DNA of 64,000 nucleotides from Corythucha ciliata (lineage: Eukaryota; Arthropoda; Insecta; Hemiptera; Tingidae), in the NCBI GenBank assembly GCA_038030265.1, contig JAWNBC010000095.1:186001-250000 (forward strand), read 5' to 3'. Position numbers and translations under genes: made by a program. The notes beneath the pieces were generated by a model that saw nothing but the letters and a program-made list of their open reading frames with translations, did not search any database and was not told where the DNA came from. This document shows, in pieces, positions 33,629 to 45,336 of this stretch (position 1 is the first letter of the stretch; every line of letters begins with the position of its first letter).

Positions 33629-36423
33629 ATAATCCAGTCAAATCGTATTAAAAAAATACCATACGTGGACAAAAATCTCGACATTGATTTTTACACTTTA
33701 TTCCATGTTTTTCGGAGAGAGGAACACGAATCTGAAGAGATCCAACAAAATTTCCTTGTGCGTTTTGAGAAAATCGCGAATAACTGATAATTTTTGGCAC
33801 TTTCTTAGCTTTTCGCTTGCAACTTCTCAATGACGCATTCTACGGAAAATTGTACCCTGTTCTTTTTTGAAGAGCATCAAGTTCTGCGTCGAATTATTTT
33901 TTCTTTTGTCACAATTGACCCAGTTGTTTCGCCGGTATTGATTTTTTTTTTCATTTTTAGTCGCTTTTGGCAAAATTGTGTGAAAAAATAATACTAGTTC
34001 AACTCTCAGTTGAGTGATGTAATCTCTGACGCTACCTATAATACGTTGGTATGTTGAGATTTAACATTTGTGGACAAAGTTGGGCATAGCCACTTTTTCT
34101 TAAACAAAATCTATTTTCATCGCCCTGTACAGAATATTTTCCGGGCCTTGAAAAATTTGCATGGCAAATATGGTTTCTGACTGTAAATTTCACCAGCTTT
34201 CACTGAAAAATAGTGCAATTTTCATCGAAGGCTTCGTTCGATAGTTATAAGCAAAAACGTTAGTCTGAAGAAAGGAGTTAACGGAAAATTACTCATTTTG
34301 TGAGTTTCCCACTGCGTTTTAATGCCACTTATCGGGTCTTTATAAAAATGCCATACATGGCTCCTTATAGGAAATTTAACGAGCTTTCATATGAGTTTCT
34401 TTAACGTTTAATCGGGTGGATAGTTTTTGAGTTATAGGCCGAAATGTGATAAAACAGGTCTTTCCGCAGCAAATTTCAAATCGTTTGACGTTATGGCCCT
34501 GTCTTATGTTAATCTTCAAATGAAATTTCATATAGTAGGTCTGATAGAAAATTCAATCAGCTTTCAGAACGTTTTTCATAGAAAAAAATTGGACTACTAG
34601 TTCCTGAGCTACTGGCAAAAATGTGCAGAAAAACGTCGTTTTTGGGCCGCCTTTTTTAGCGTTTTTTGTGGCATAAGGGTGATTCCACTAAAAGTGGCGA
34701 AATCAGGGCTAGCAAGTCTCGTTACTTTTTTGGCTACATTGTCAAAGTTTTCCTACCCGAACATGTGTTTCCATCACGTACGAACAAAATATACGCACCA
34801 GCAGAGAAGTTTCTTTACCCGTTGGGGGGGGGGGGGCTGGCATCACGGCAATTATTAATAATCAGCGGTCCAGGGTAATGGCAATAGTACTCAGGGGAAT
34901 GACAAAACCAAGAGGGTAGTAATCTCTTCTCCCTCAGCAGTTCTTCTTTTGATTTTGTTTCTTTGGTGCCATGATTGTATTGATACGAATTGATCTGTAA
35001 GGAAAGATGGAATGGTAATGCAATTTTGCGTAGCTGCGTTGAGCTCCGCTACGTCAGTCAGCATCATCCACGCTTATAAGGCCAAGAAAACGAAAAGGTA
35101 GTTTGCTCACCAAATATCAAGGGAAGAAAATGTCCTTCCCCTAGACAGCAGTCATTCCCCTGGCATGCCTACTAATCTGTTAATCCAGGGGAATGACAAA
35201 ACTCAGTTTTTCCCCCAGTTTAGCCCATCAAAGTAACATCTTAATGTGTAAAAGAAATATTTCTGGAGACTCACCAGCTAACCCAACCAATTTTAAAAGA
35301 AGAAGAAAAAAAAAAATCAACTCCTTCAAACAGGGCAGTTATGGGTAACGGGGGAATGACAGATAATAAAAGTACTCACCAAGAACTGAGCGATGGTCTT
35401 GTAGCACCGACGACACAATGCACATTGAGCTTAAAGCGGGGTTGAGCCGAACCTGGGAGTAACAGGCCTGCCATCCTCCGTTTTCAAAACGCACATGACA
35501 GTAATAGTTATCCTTCTACTGGGCCAGCAAGATTTCACAGGGGAATGATCCTAAACCTATGGGACAAGCTACTTTTGACTCACAATCGGGAGCATGTGCA
35601 CCTAAAATCAAGGATAAAGCTGTCTCTTCTGGACCACTTTATGAGCACATATATGAGCCTTTGGAGATTTCCAGAGTCTCAAACTGAGACTTTTGCTACT
35701 TGAGGCGCACGCGTACGAGAGAATGGACAGACCAGGGGAATGACATTTGGGCTATTTCGTATTTTTTTAAGTTATTGCAGGTCCTCTATTTCAGAATACA
35801 AAATTAGGATGGTCTCAGGCATGGCGGTGCCATTTGATTTATTTTTTCCCGCTGCAATACTAAACATAGTTTCCAGGAAAGACGGAAAATACAAATGATT
35901 TCGTCACTTTTAGAGGAATTACCCATAACTGATACCACTGATTTTTCCTGTAGCTTTCAAGGCTTTTCACTTATGTAAAATTCAATTCAAATTTCAATTA
36001 TGTAAAATTGATTTCATGACATTTTCCGATTAGAACAGCCGTTTTTAAGTTGCTGCTGTCTTAGTAATTTTTATTAATTTTACCAAAAGGGGCTAAAAAT
36101 GACCATTTAACAAAAATCAATACCGGTGAAACGGCTGGGTCAATTGTGCCAAAAGAAAGAACGATTCGACGCAGAATTCAATGCTTTTCAAAAAATGAAA
36201 GGGCAACATTTTCCGTAGAATGCGTGATTAAGGAGTTATAAGCAAAAAAACTGAAAAAAGTTCCAAAAATGAGCAGTTTTTCGCGATTTTCTCAAAACTC
36301 GCGATTCTCTCAAAAAATTTCTCTTCAGATTCGTGTTCCTCGCCCCAAAAAACAGAGAATAAAGAGAAAAAATTGAAGACGAGATTTTAGTCCACGTGGA
36401 ACTACCGTTTGACTGGACTATAA
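33629..36423. mobile_element. 2.8-kb foldback element
   Basis: 33629-33965 and about 36055-36423 are inverted, moderately diverged copies. Shared landmarks are TCCAGTCAAA, ACGTGGA, AATCTCG, GAACACGAATCTGAAGAGA, TTGACCCAG and CGGTATTGATTTTT. The interior holds degenerate ~100-150 bp modules with GCTTTCA and GTTATAAGCAAAAACG words (34140-34640) and a CAGGGGAATGACA series. No transposase was recognised. Confidence 0.7.
34892..35755 (+). repeat. Dispersed CAGGGGAATGACA direct repeat
   Basis: The 13-bp word CAGGGGAATGACA, or a close variant, occurs near 34891, 35187, 35343, 35537 and 35733 inside the 2.8-kb foldback. Spacing is about 155-300 bp. Unrelated sequence lies between the copies. Confidence 0.6.
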
Positions 36424-37003
36424 TTTACTTTTTCTAAAAGGAAATTCATACTTAGTGTGGTCAAAGTGAAAGAATCATGACTAAATTGGATTAATTGCCA
36501 GAAATTCAACTGATAAATTAGGTTCACAGGCTTTCTTCAGGTAGATTAATGGTTCGGTGGAAATAACCAATTCTGGTTGCGAATTAAAGCTTATGAATTT
36601 CTGATGAGGGGTGAGTAGGGAACACACATTATGAACACATACTGTCATGCCAGTATCAAGTCTGAAGATAGGTATTATTTTTTATTGTCTCCATGTAGTA
36701 GGACCAAAATGTGGCGGCCCTGCGGTTTTTTTCTCATTTTCTATGGTATCTATAGTGGTGGTCAGTTGTCTCACTGGATTCGCTTTTAAGTACAGGGGAG
36801 GGCAACATCCCCTTCTGGCTATGCCCGTGTATCGTTCTACAACTAATCAGTCATACGAACTGTTTTTTCTTATACCTACTCCATCCGAATAATTCGGAAC
36901 ATTTATATGCCTGTTAACTTGAACTTTGAACCCACCCTATACCCCATCGCGTTCAAAGTCACCCAGTCAGTGGGAGACAAATGGGTGGGCCGGGAATTTA
37001 CTC
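36424..37003. other. Intergenic, nothing recognised
   Basis: An 81-codon plus frame at 36647-36892 has no recognisable features. No other signal. Confidence 0.35.
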
Positions 37004-37006
37004 TAA

Positions 37007-37809
37007 TGCTGCGTTTTCACATTCGCGCTCGCTATTCGCCTCGCCGTTCGTTATTCGTCTCGCCATTCGCCTCGTCACTCGAGGTAGCGGTTTCACATTC
37101 GTGCGAGTGACAAGTCGAATGGTGAGGCGAGGTACGAGTGGGCCTACTACCCCCACTCGCCCGGACTTGGGCGGGGGGGGGGACTCGCCTACTAGCTCGC
37201 GCGAATAAACTGGCGAACATCTAGAGTTAGTCAGAGTTCGATAAAAAAGATCCGTCGATGAGTCCGGAAAGTTGCCATGAGTGAATTTTTTTTAAGTTTC
37301 AAGTCTTCGATTGGTTTTTGTAACGTTGAATCCATTTGAGCCCACGCATCATTCACTTTTTTTTTTATTTTTATGACAATGATTTTTTGGGTCCCAAATT
37401 ACTGGGAGACCTTCATAAACATCAAGAAACGCCAACACTTCCTCATTACTCCAGTCCATATTTCAAACTAATAAATCAATCACACAATATCTCGCAGTGA
37501 CTAAAGTTCGTTTTTCTACAGCTACTAGTGATAGGGAAAAAAACACACGCGGGAAAGCATTTAGTAGGGAAGGGGTCAAGGTCGGCTCTTTTAACGGACG
37601 AACACTCGTGCGAATGTGTAACAGGGGAGTTCGTCTTAAAGTTCGCCTCGCATAGGAACTCGCGTTCCCTTTGACTCGTGCCAGAAAAACCGCCCTTGAG
37701 GCGAATGCCACGAGTAACGAGACGAGTGGCGAGGCGAATGGCGAGAGCCCGGTTACACATTCGCGCTCGCTATTCGCCTCGCCACTCGCGTGAATGTGAA
37801 AACGCAGCA
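37007..37809. mobile_element. Harbinger-type element, TAA target duplication
   Basis: 803 bp. Ends TGCTGCGTTTTCACATTCGC and, inverted, TGCTGCGTTTTCACATTCAC, with TAA at 37004-37006 and 37810-37812. Both subterminal regions are filled with ATTCGCCTCGCC / GGCGAGGCGAAT words that can pair. Open frames across the arms are repeat artefacts. Confidence 0.85.
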
Positions 37810-37865
37810 TAAAAATTCCCCGCTTCATTTGCAGAGATCCTGCTCCTGACAAATTGGGGACCCAC

Positions 37866-37917
37866 CATAGAGATAATATAACTTATATGTATAATATTAT
37901 CTCTATGAGGCCCACCA
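37866..37917. repeat. 52-bp micro-palindrome with CATAGAGATAA ends
   Basis: CATAGAGATAATAT and its complement bracket a short AT core. These ends match those of the 1270-bp element at 20669-21938. The flanks themselves extend the palindrome (TGACAAATTGG ... CCAATTTGTCA), and 6 of 8 adjacent bases agree as a possible degenerate duplication (GGACCCAC / AGGCCCAC). Confidence 0.6.
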
Positions 37918-37929
37918 ATTTGTCAGAAC

Positions 37930-38892
37930 TACAATCGGAAAAATTGGTGGCCCACCGATTGGTCCGAATAGGCCAGCCGTTCGCTCCTCTCAAGGCGGGG
38001 TTTCCGAGTCATTTTTCCTGAGCTTATAGGCACGTCATTTGGAACAGGATTTTCTCTGAGCGTTCTTTATTGTACACCCTGTAGATTATGATTTTATTAG
38101 TTTATTCTAATTCGATTTATTTTCCATACCGGGTGATTCTGGACAAGGTGACCGAACTGTTTATGATTTTTTTCGGAAATAGGTACACTATTATTAAAGA
38201 GTGACGACCGACCCAGGAAATTCGGGAAACCCGGGAAAAGTCCGGGAATTCTCAATGGTCGAGAAATACCCGGGAATCGCCTCTTGCTTGATTTGAAAAT
38301 GAATGAGAATGAGAATGGAACGATCACCATCCCGATCAATGTAAGTATAGGAACTATCATTTAATTTTACAGAACAGACCCATTGAAAACCAATCAAGCT
38401 AAGATTGTGTGTAGGCTGTAGTTGTAGTGCAGAACTTAACGTCATCAACCCTGCAAACAATTATTAAACGATGACACTTTGATAGATTGTTCTATAGAAC
38501 TGTAAGATAATGTTAAGACCAGTTACTCTTCTGTTACCATATGCAATCACAGCCCACCGCCCCCACCGGTGGCGGATCTAGGCCTATAGGCGGGTACATC
38601 AGACCTGAACGCCGGGGGCGAATTCCAAGCTGTTTGCGGGGGCAATTCACTCCATTCCAGTTAGTAGGGTCCGCATTACTATTTCAGTATGAATAATTCA
38701 ATACAGTTGCAGACTTGCGATGACTAGGCTGGCCGGGTATGGCCAATGGAAAAAGCGTGGACGGTAGATGAGTATCAAGTGGCGGTACTGCCTCCGTACC
38801 GTAAAGAACTCCATTGGACCACTAATCGTAAGTATTAATTAACGGCTCCGCCTAAATTAGTCAGTTAGGGAAAATATGTGAAAAGAACTTAC
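37930..38892. other. Spacer with CCCGGGAA-type repeats
   Basis: At 38216-38275 short CCCGGGAA / TTCCCGGG-like words repeat. At 38738-38821 GGCCAATGG and CCATTGGACC form weak inverted ends. No gene before the THAP exon. Confidence 0.4.
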
Positions 38893-39048
38893 TTCGCAAA
38901 GGCGTGAATATTTCGTGGGCTTCCAGCCGCCTCCTCGCCGGCAGTTGGCTTGCCACTTTTTTCTTCTCTCCGCCTCCATGGGAAAAATAAAAAATTGGTG
39001 GCCCGAAAGAGTGCTGTTGGTATAGTTAAATGCTGCACACCCGACCAT
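38893..39048 (-). CDS. First exon of a THAP-domain protein
   Basis: ATG at 39048 opens exactly 52 codons ending ...KPTKYSRLCE, followed by a strong donor (GAA then GTAAGT, complement of 38887-38892). The peptide has the THAP layout: GCAAF near the start, ERRKKWQANCRR, then WKPTKYSRLCE. THAP domains bind DNA through a C2CH zinc. Here the second Cys position reads Tyr (CAAFNYTNS), so one zinc ligand is missing unless the reading is an error. No second exon with the CxxH half was found to the left. Either a gene start whose other exons lie elsewhere or a relic. The next gene-like sequence, on the other strand, is 300 bp away. Confidence 0.65.
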
Positions 39049-39350
39049 TTCTATAAGTATTCGCTGAATGAACGTTCAATAAGAAAGAAATGAGAAACAC
39101 AAATCCAATTTCAACAAACACCAAAGATAGTAGTCTGATACGTTATCCAGAACAAAAATGGTGGAGCCCGGGAAAAGCTTTATCAAACATCGCCTCAACC
39201 AGCGCCATCGCGCTGTGTCAATGGCAAGAAGATGAATTAATACAGTCCAGATCAAATGTAAACAAACCTCTTGATTACAAGGGAGCTTTAGTTCAGTTTT
39301 GTTATTTTAGTGCGTTTTTGCTTATTTATTCTTCCTTTTTTCTCTCGAAA

Positions 39351-39661
39351 ATGCTGAGAATTGACGAAATTTGTGAAGTGTGCGATTGCACCCATAAATC
39401 TAGAAATTTCATGGAGGCCAAAGAACTTATAGCTGCTCGTCTCGTTGTCCTCACAGGGAAATTGCCTTCAGACGGTGAAGGCGTTCATCTCGCGTGCATC
39501 GTTAGGAGCTCTTCGTCGCCTGACAAGACTTACCAGGTTGAAGGAGTTCTAGCAAGCCAGTTCAATTGCTTGAGAGTTACTAAAGTCAAGTGTAGTAATT
39601 GTAAGGTAGGTAGCTCAGGCTCTTGCAAGCACGTTGTTGCCTCCTTGGTGTCCGATAACCG
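39351..39661 (+). CDS. Exon with SWIM-like zinc finger, unknown protein
   Basis: ATG at 39351 (MLRIDEICEVCDCTHKSRNF) opens 103 codons plus two bases, ending at a donor (CCG then GTATGT at 39662). Near the end KVKCSNCKVGSSGSCKHVVA fits the SWIM pattern C-x-x-C ... C-x-H. Similar SWIM-bearing N-termini occur in arthropod proteins with a YqaJ-type nuclease domain, but that domain is not in the window, so the link is inference. The longer in-frame extension upstream is unlikely because it crosses promoter-like AT-rich DNA. The inverted second copy is degraded. Confidence 0.55.
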
Positions 39662-40061
39662 GTATGTTGTAGTTCTTAAATTTTTTTTCTGTGTTTGAAG
39701 GGGAACAGACATTTAAAATTTGTTTAAACACCCTGTTGCCTCACACGTTGTGTGGCTTGCTGAGTATGAGAGAAAAAAGAGTGGTGCGTGCAGCACTGTC
39801 ACGTAGCCGTAGCACTTCGGTCCATGATTTTCTTCTAATGTGGGAACTTTTTCCACTTCCATTTCCGGGAAAGAATGAACCGGTACGGTTTTATAGTTTT
39901 TCTTCGTTGCCGTAAGCCAAGAGCAGGCCAAGCCAGTGGCCGAAATTTCTTCGGTTTTGTCTGCTATGCTTGGCAACCCAGGGTGTATACTTGCGTAGTA
40001 CTTGTAGGTGCGTAGTAGGTGCCTTCAAGCAAAGCAAAAAATGTGAGAACTACAACATACC

Positions 40062-40352
40062 GGTTGACGGACATCAAGGAGGCAACAACGTGTTTGGAAG
40101 AGCCTGAGCTACATGACTCCTGCCTTACAATTACTACACTTGACTTTAGTAACACTCAAACAATTGGCCTGGCTCGATAGAACTCCTTCAACCTGGTAAG
40201 TCTTGTCAGGCGAGATGAACGTCTTCACAATCTGAAGGCAATTTCCCTGTGAGGACAAAGAGACCGGCCGCTATAAGTTCTTCGGCCTCCTTGAAGTTTC
40301 TAGATTTATGGGTGCAATCGCACACTTCACAAATTTCGTCAATTCTCAGCAT
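40062..40352 (-). pseudogene. Degraded inverted copy of the SWIM-like exon
   Basis: Starts MLRIDEICEVCDCTHKSRNF like its partner, reaches LPSDCEDVHLA, then shifts frame after a deletion. The SWIM part survives in another frame (SCSSGSSKHVVASL), where the third zinc ligand Cys is Ser. It converges on the left copy. Confidence 0.7.
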
Positions 40353-40505
40353 TTTCGCGAAAAAAAAAGTAAGAATAAATAAGCAAAAACGCACTAAAAT
40401 AACAAAACTGAACTCAAACTCCCATGTAATCAAGAGGTTTGTTTACATTTGATCTGGACTGTATTAACTCATCTTCTTGCCATTGACACAGCGCTGGCGG
40501 CGCTG

Positions 40506-42114
40506 CTCGCCACCAATAGTATCCTTAACGTGGGCCCTTTCTGTCACTGTGTTTTTAGTCTTCCTTGTTTTTTTTTTTTTTTCTTCGTCACATTTACCTA
40601 GGCTAGTGGATTTATTCAGTACAGTTTCCTCTTGTTTGTTGCCTATTCATCAATAATATGGTGGTTGTTTTACCCGAAACCCCACTATCGTTTGGAATTT
40701 CGTTGGGTTTATATCACCGGTGGGGTAAGTAATTGAAAGGGTTAAAAAATATTTCATTGTATTGTAAGGAAGCATACCTTGCAATTATAATACTCCCACC
40801 TATGTTATGGCCGGAAGTCATGTTTATATTTTATTGATCCGGCGCATGAAAGCTCGTTCCTGCCGCTACTTTTTTTTTTGTAAACTCGTTCCCAACAAAT
40901 TTTAACGTAATGGTGTAAAGTCGTTCCGCTCACATGCATGCCGAGGCCTGTTCTCCCAAGTTTTAGTAGTATTTCCAGCCACTTACAAACGTAAAACTTG
41001 GATTTCTTCGTGGTAACGAATGATGACGGGGAGATTTTATTGAAATAACTAACGTCTGATTGAAATGAATCTAACCCCATGACGTCATCGCGCGAATGAT
41101 TATGATAGTCTAAAAAGTAAGGAGCATACCTCTGTAGTCTATACGGGGGGTGTTCGTAAATTACCTTGACATAGAAAGTATGGTGATAGTACACCTCATT
41201 TTTGATCGAAATTACTATTTGAGGTTTTTTGGAATTCCTCTTGTTCTCGAGATATCGCCAATTCTTCGCGCCTGTTCTATCGCCAATCTTTGTTTTTTTT
41301 GTTTTTTTTTTACGACAAATGACTAGTTCGACCTCATCAGCAGGTGCTAGACCAAACGTAAGTAGCTCATTGAAAAGAGCGTAAAATTTTCTTCGTATGT
41401 GGTCCTCAACTCAATAAAATTACATCAAGCCCCTAGTAGTACGTCGTCCACGCCATAAAATACTGCATTTTAGTGAAGAAAGCACCAAACTTTGCAGGAA
41501 TGTTCTTTGGACCAATTAGAAAGATTTGTGCCGCGGTTCCATCAACTTTTCCTACTGGGGGCGGCACAGGGGGGCAGAGGGGTACTTGGGGATGTATATA
41601 AATTATTTGAAAATGAATCTTGCATTTTTTCAGGGGTTTAAAACTATAGTGGTATCACAAGAGTATATAGAACAAGTTTTGTCCCGCACATTTTGCCCTT
41701 ATCCTCATTTGTCAGCCTCTGTGGGTGCTTACCTGCCCCAGCCGCCTTCGAAGCAGTTTCTCTCAAAGTACTCAACCTAATTTCATGAAATTTGGAAAAT
41801 TGCTTCATACTGGCCGTATAATGAACATTCTCTGTAGACGAAACGATCCGACCACTCTAAGGGGGAATTTATTATGGGATGGGAAGAGGGGTGTACAATG
41901 AAATCATACTAATTTGCTGTAATTCGGGTGAAAACAAAGGGAAACTGATGGTTAAAAACTGGTGGTGCAAAACTCGTGTGACACCCTGAATCAACACCCC
42001 ACAATGCCACTAACTCAGGAGTTGTGTCACTAGCAAATTACCTGACTGCTGGTCGCTGGTCTATAAAAGTAGAGGGTTGTTTGAATTCTAAAGGAAATTT
42101 AGCGCTTCAACGTT
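40506..42114. other. Spacer with a short CAGGGTG-family fragment
   Basis: 41140-41280 (GGGGGTGTTCGTAAATTACC ... ACACCTCATTTTTGATCGAA) loosely resembles the ends of the 29917 and 43448 elements. A 129-codon minus frame at 40805-41194 has no recognisable features. Confidence 0.4.
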
Positions 42115-42117
42115 TTA

Positions 42118-42265
42118 AGCCGGATTTTCCTATCAGCGCAAAACACTCAGCGCAGCGTTATTTAAATTGTTCCCAGTCGAAAAGTGAACATGTAGTAACT
42201 AGGAGTAAATGTAAAACACGCTGCGCTCGCTAAGCGTTTTGCTCCGCTATTAGGAAAACCCAGCT
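42118..42265. mobile_element. Harbinger-type MITE, TTA target duplication
   Basis: 148 bp. Ends AGCCGGATTTTCCTA and, inverted, AGCTGGGTTTTCCTA, with TTA at 42115-42117 and 42266-42268. The interior has paired GCGCAAAAC / GTTTTGC and GCGCAGCG words. Confidence 0.8.
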
Positions 42266-42289
42266 TTACGGGCCGTAGAACACGTACTT

Positions 42290-43448
42290 TTTACGTTAAA
42301 GGGGGAAAAAACTCAGGTTTTTGGTCCTTCTGAAGTTTCTATGAGGAAACTTTGGTGAAAAACTCATGAAAATTGCTCATGAGTTTATAAAAAAAAATAA
42401 TAAGTGATTTTTTTTTGCAGAAATGACCATTTTTGAGAAAAATTAGTGCTTTACTCTTCAGTGGTTTGACCAGCAAAATTATTCAAACGATCCTTGCGAT
42501 TTTCAACACGCTAAAAATCATTAAAGCCTCATGTGAAGCGGGCTTTTGAATGGAACTGAATGTGAACGCTCACCAAAGCATCAAAAGATATCGCTCCGGC
42601 AGCTGGCTGTCGAACAGAGTGGATTTCACTACTAATACGAATTTCGACGTTACTAGTAAATTAGGGATTATTGTGCAGAAATGGCTAAATTAAAGTATAG
42701 AGTCACACTGAGTGGTCATTTTTGTCGAATAAATAATAGAAAATTAACCTAAAACGTCGAAATTCATAGTAGTAAATGCACTCAATTTGATAGTCAGCTA
42801 GCTGGGGCGACAATTTTTGATACTTTAGTGGGCGTTCACAGTCAGTTCCATTCAAAGTCCAATGACGTTTTAGCATGTTGAAATTCGCAAGGATTGTTTG
42901 AATTTTGCATGTCAAAACAAGCGATTTTGAAGAGAAGAAAAATCACTCTTTTCTTATTTTAAAAAAAATTGTCATTTTTGCTGGAAAATTGCCAATTAAT
43001 TAATCGAACGCTCACGAGTAAATGTTGAATGGGGCACGTTGAAGAAGTTTTTATGATCAATGGAAAGTCGATAGGCGCAGATTAGATTTAGTATGGTCAA
43101 GTGGGGGTTGACTTTGATCAAAAATTAAAAATCCTTGTATCGTACAATCTTAATGAGCTGCCGAGGTGACAGAAAATAGTTATTTTTTTGACGAAAATTG
43201 CTAGTCCTGACTTTCTGTCTGTCAGGGTGTGCTTTTCCCGAATCCATCGCCAAAAATTTACAGAAAGTCAGCTAAAAAGCGAGTTACTCGCATTTAGTTA
43301 AGGAAATTGATGTTATCCTGCAAAGACATTAGAAAAATCATATCTTGATGGGTTTTGATTTTCGTACCATGGTGTTTTAAGCGTTTTCGATTGCAAATGA
43401 GGTCTACCTTCACCCTATTTTCTTCTACACTTATTCGCATCCACCCTG
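42290..43448. mobile_element. CAGGGTGGAT-ended foldback fragment
   Basis: The right end is complete (complement begins CAGGGTGGATGCGAATAAGT, flanked by TA). 42415-42600 and 42790-42990 form inverted copies around TCGCAAGGAT / ATCCTTGCGA and GCGTTCAC / GTGAACGC words. The left end is truncated. It is the inverted relative of 29917-30600. Confidence 0.6.
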
Positions 43449-44634
43449 TATATGTATTAGAAAGTTTTCGATAGAAAAAACGAAAACTCTGAAACGCTAG
43501 TCATAACTTTTGGCAGCCCGAAAACCACGATTTTTGGGACATTTCATCATTTTTTTTCTATAAACATCCCCTAAACGAGTGGCTTTAGAGGAAAACCTTT
43601 TCGTACAAAAACATTTAGGGTCATTAAATTTCCTACGCCTTTTGCGAATAAACTGGTTTTACACGACCAATACGGAGCACAACGGGCCTTTTTTCTAAAA
43701 ATATGTTGACAAAGTCTTAAAATCACCTGTTTCTGACGAATCTATGCTCCGTGACCTTCATTTCAGGCCATCAACCTTCATTCCATTAGCTTACCCAACT
43801 TTTTCAAGCCCCTCCATTCTAGATTTTCTATCAAGAAACTGACCATTTTGCCTCCAGAAAACATTAATTTATGTGTTAAACTTGATGTTCTGGTGTCCTG
43901 GGACTCCCTAGCGTCGGTAACCGGTAATTTGTAGGGTAAAAGCCTAATTTGAGGTAGTTGAGGTAGTTGGACGTAAAAGGCCCGTTGGTTTACCTTACTT
44001 TTCAACAACCCCCCCCCCCTCCTCAACAACTGAAACTGCGAATGCCCAGGCCAGAGGATCAGAACAGGAGCCCCCCGCGCCATTGGACCGAAACTTTAAT
44101 TGATTACGCGACGTACGGGGGGATATTTCTAACCCCTTCCACTTCTTAAGTGGGGGTTTGATTACGTCAAAGCTTATTTCATGTTTTCATGAAATGGATG
44201 ATGCGGGGAAGACGCGTTTACTGGTGTACAATTTTTCTTGTTATTTGTAAACAAACAATTTTAGAGTTTGCTCAAATGCTTCACAAGTAAACATTGACTT
44301 CATTTCCCCTCGCCCCATCCACCTCCTCCTGAAGAACTTTGAACTTTTTTTAAAAGTCACAAAACATTTTTTGTCACACTTATCCTCTTCCGCCTTGTAT
44401 ATTCTCGAAAGGGGTTCACAACTGGTTGCAGCCAACTGGGCGGTTATGTGGGTAAAATCGTGTAGCAAACATTAAGGATTTTTCCGTTTGTCGGGTCACT
44501 TGATCAAATGATTATGTGGAGCAACACTATTATCTTTTGACATTTTCCTGTCTTTCATATGGCACATAAAAAAAAAATCGTCACGAAATTTGCTCACGAA
44601 AATTGCTAACGAAATTTGTCCCAAATGGTCCCGT
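43449..44634. other. Intergenic, nothing recognised
   Basis: Includes a C run near 44010. Short frames on both strands have no recognised features. Confidence 0.35.
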
Positions 44635-45030
44635 TGCAACGGTTACCATAGCATTGGTTGCCATGGTAACGGCTCACATAGCAACGGTTGCCATGGTAAC
44701 CGTTCACCTGTTGCTCACATAGCAACGGTTGCCATGGTAACGGTTACCATAGCAACGGTTGCCATGGTAACGGTTGCCATGGTAACGGTTACCATAGCAA
44801 CGGTTGCCATGGTAACGGTTACCATAGCAACGGTTGCCATGGTAACGGCTCACATAGCAACGGAACGGCTCACATAGCAACGGTTACCATAGCCACGGTT
44901 GCCATGGTAACGGCTCACATAGCAACGGTTGCCATGGTAACTGTTCACCTGTTGCTCACATAGCATCGGTTGCCATGGTAACGGTTACCATAGCAACGGT
45001 TACCATGACAACGGTTGCCATGGTAACGGC
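44635..45030. repeat. Array of ~18 RFX/X-box-like palindromes
   Basis: GTTGCCATGGTAAC occurs 11 times and GTTACCATAGCAAC (or one-base variants) about seven more, alternating with GGCTCACATAGCAACG spacers. Both words fit the X-box consensus GTNRCC-N(0-3)-RGYAAC bound by RFX transcription factors (established motif). The open frame across the block is a product of the repeat. Whether RFX binds here is unknown. Confidence 0.8.
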
Positions 45031-45336
45031 TGTACATGAAAATGTCCTAATGCGTTGCAGACTCGTATGCAAGCGTGCTTGCATTTTTTTCCATCGCTAG
45101 TCGCAGTCGCTTGATCTTTTCCTTGACTATTTCGAATCCATAGTTTTTAACCCACCGGTGGGGGGGGGGGAGCAAGTACGAAGGCTTGTTATAATTTTAA
45201 CACGGCGTTATCCTATCACAATTCAAATGGTTGTCACGTGGATACCACCCGTGTTATTCCATATAACACCCCTTCGTACTTCAGCCCCTGGCTTCATCAT
45301 CACATTAACGAGGTCCCATTATCCTTTCAATTGCAG

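Larger units (their letters stand above)
39190..40505. repeat. Inverted duplication carrying a SWIM-like exon in each arm
   Basis: 39190-39670 and 40050-40505 are inverted copies from GCGCTGTGTCAATGGCAAGA through the SWIM-like exon to its donor. They are separated by ~380 bp of unrelated spacer. The right arm carries small deletions and substitutions. Confidence 0.8.

Noticed and set aside
37032..37852. Arg/Ser-rich frames in the TGCTGCGTTTTC element
   Set aside because: Translations of the ATTCGCCTCGCC subterminal repeats.
44590..44877. 95-codon frame with repeated ATVAMVT units
   Set aside because: Pure translation of the GTTGCCATGGTAAC minisatellite; every frame is open for long stretches.
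44635..45030. CRISPR-like array
   Set aside because: Spacers are not unique, the units are palindromic and irregular, and the context is a eukaryotic genome.
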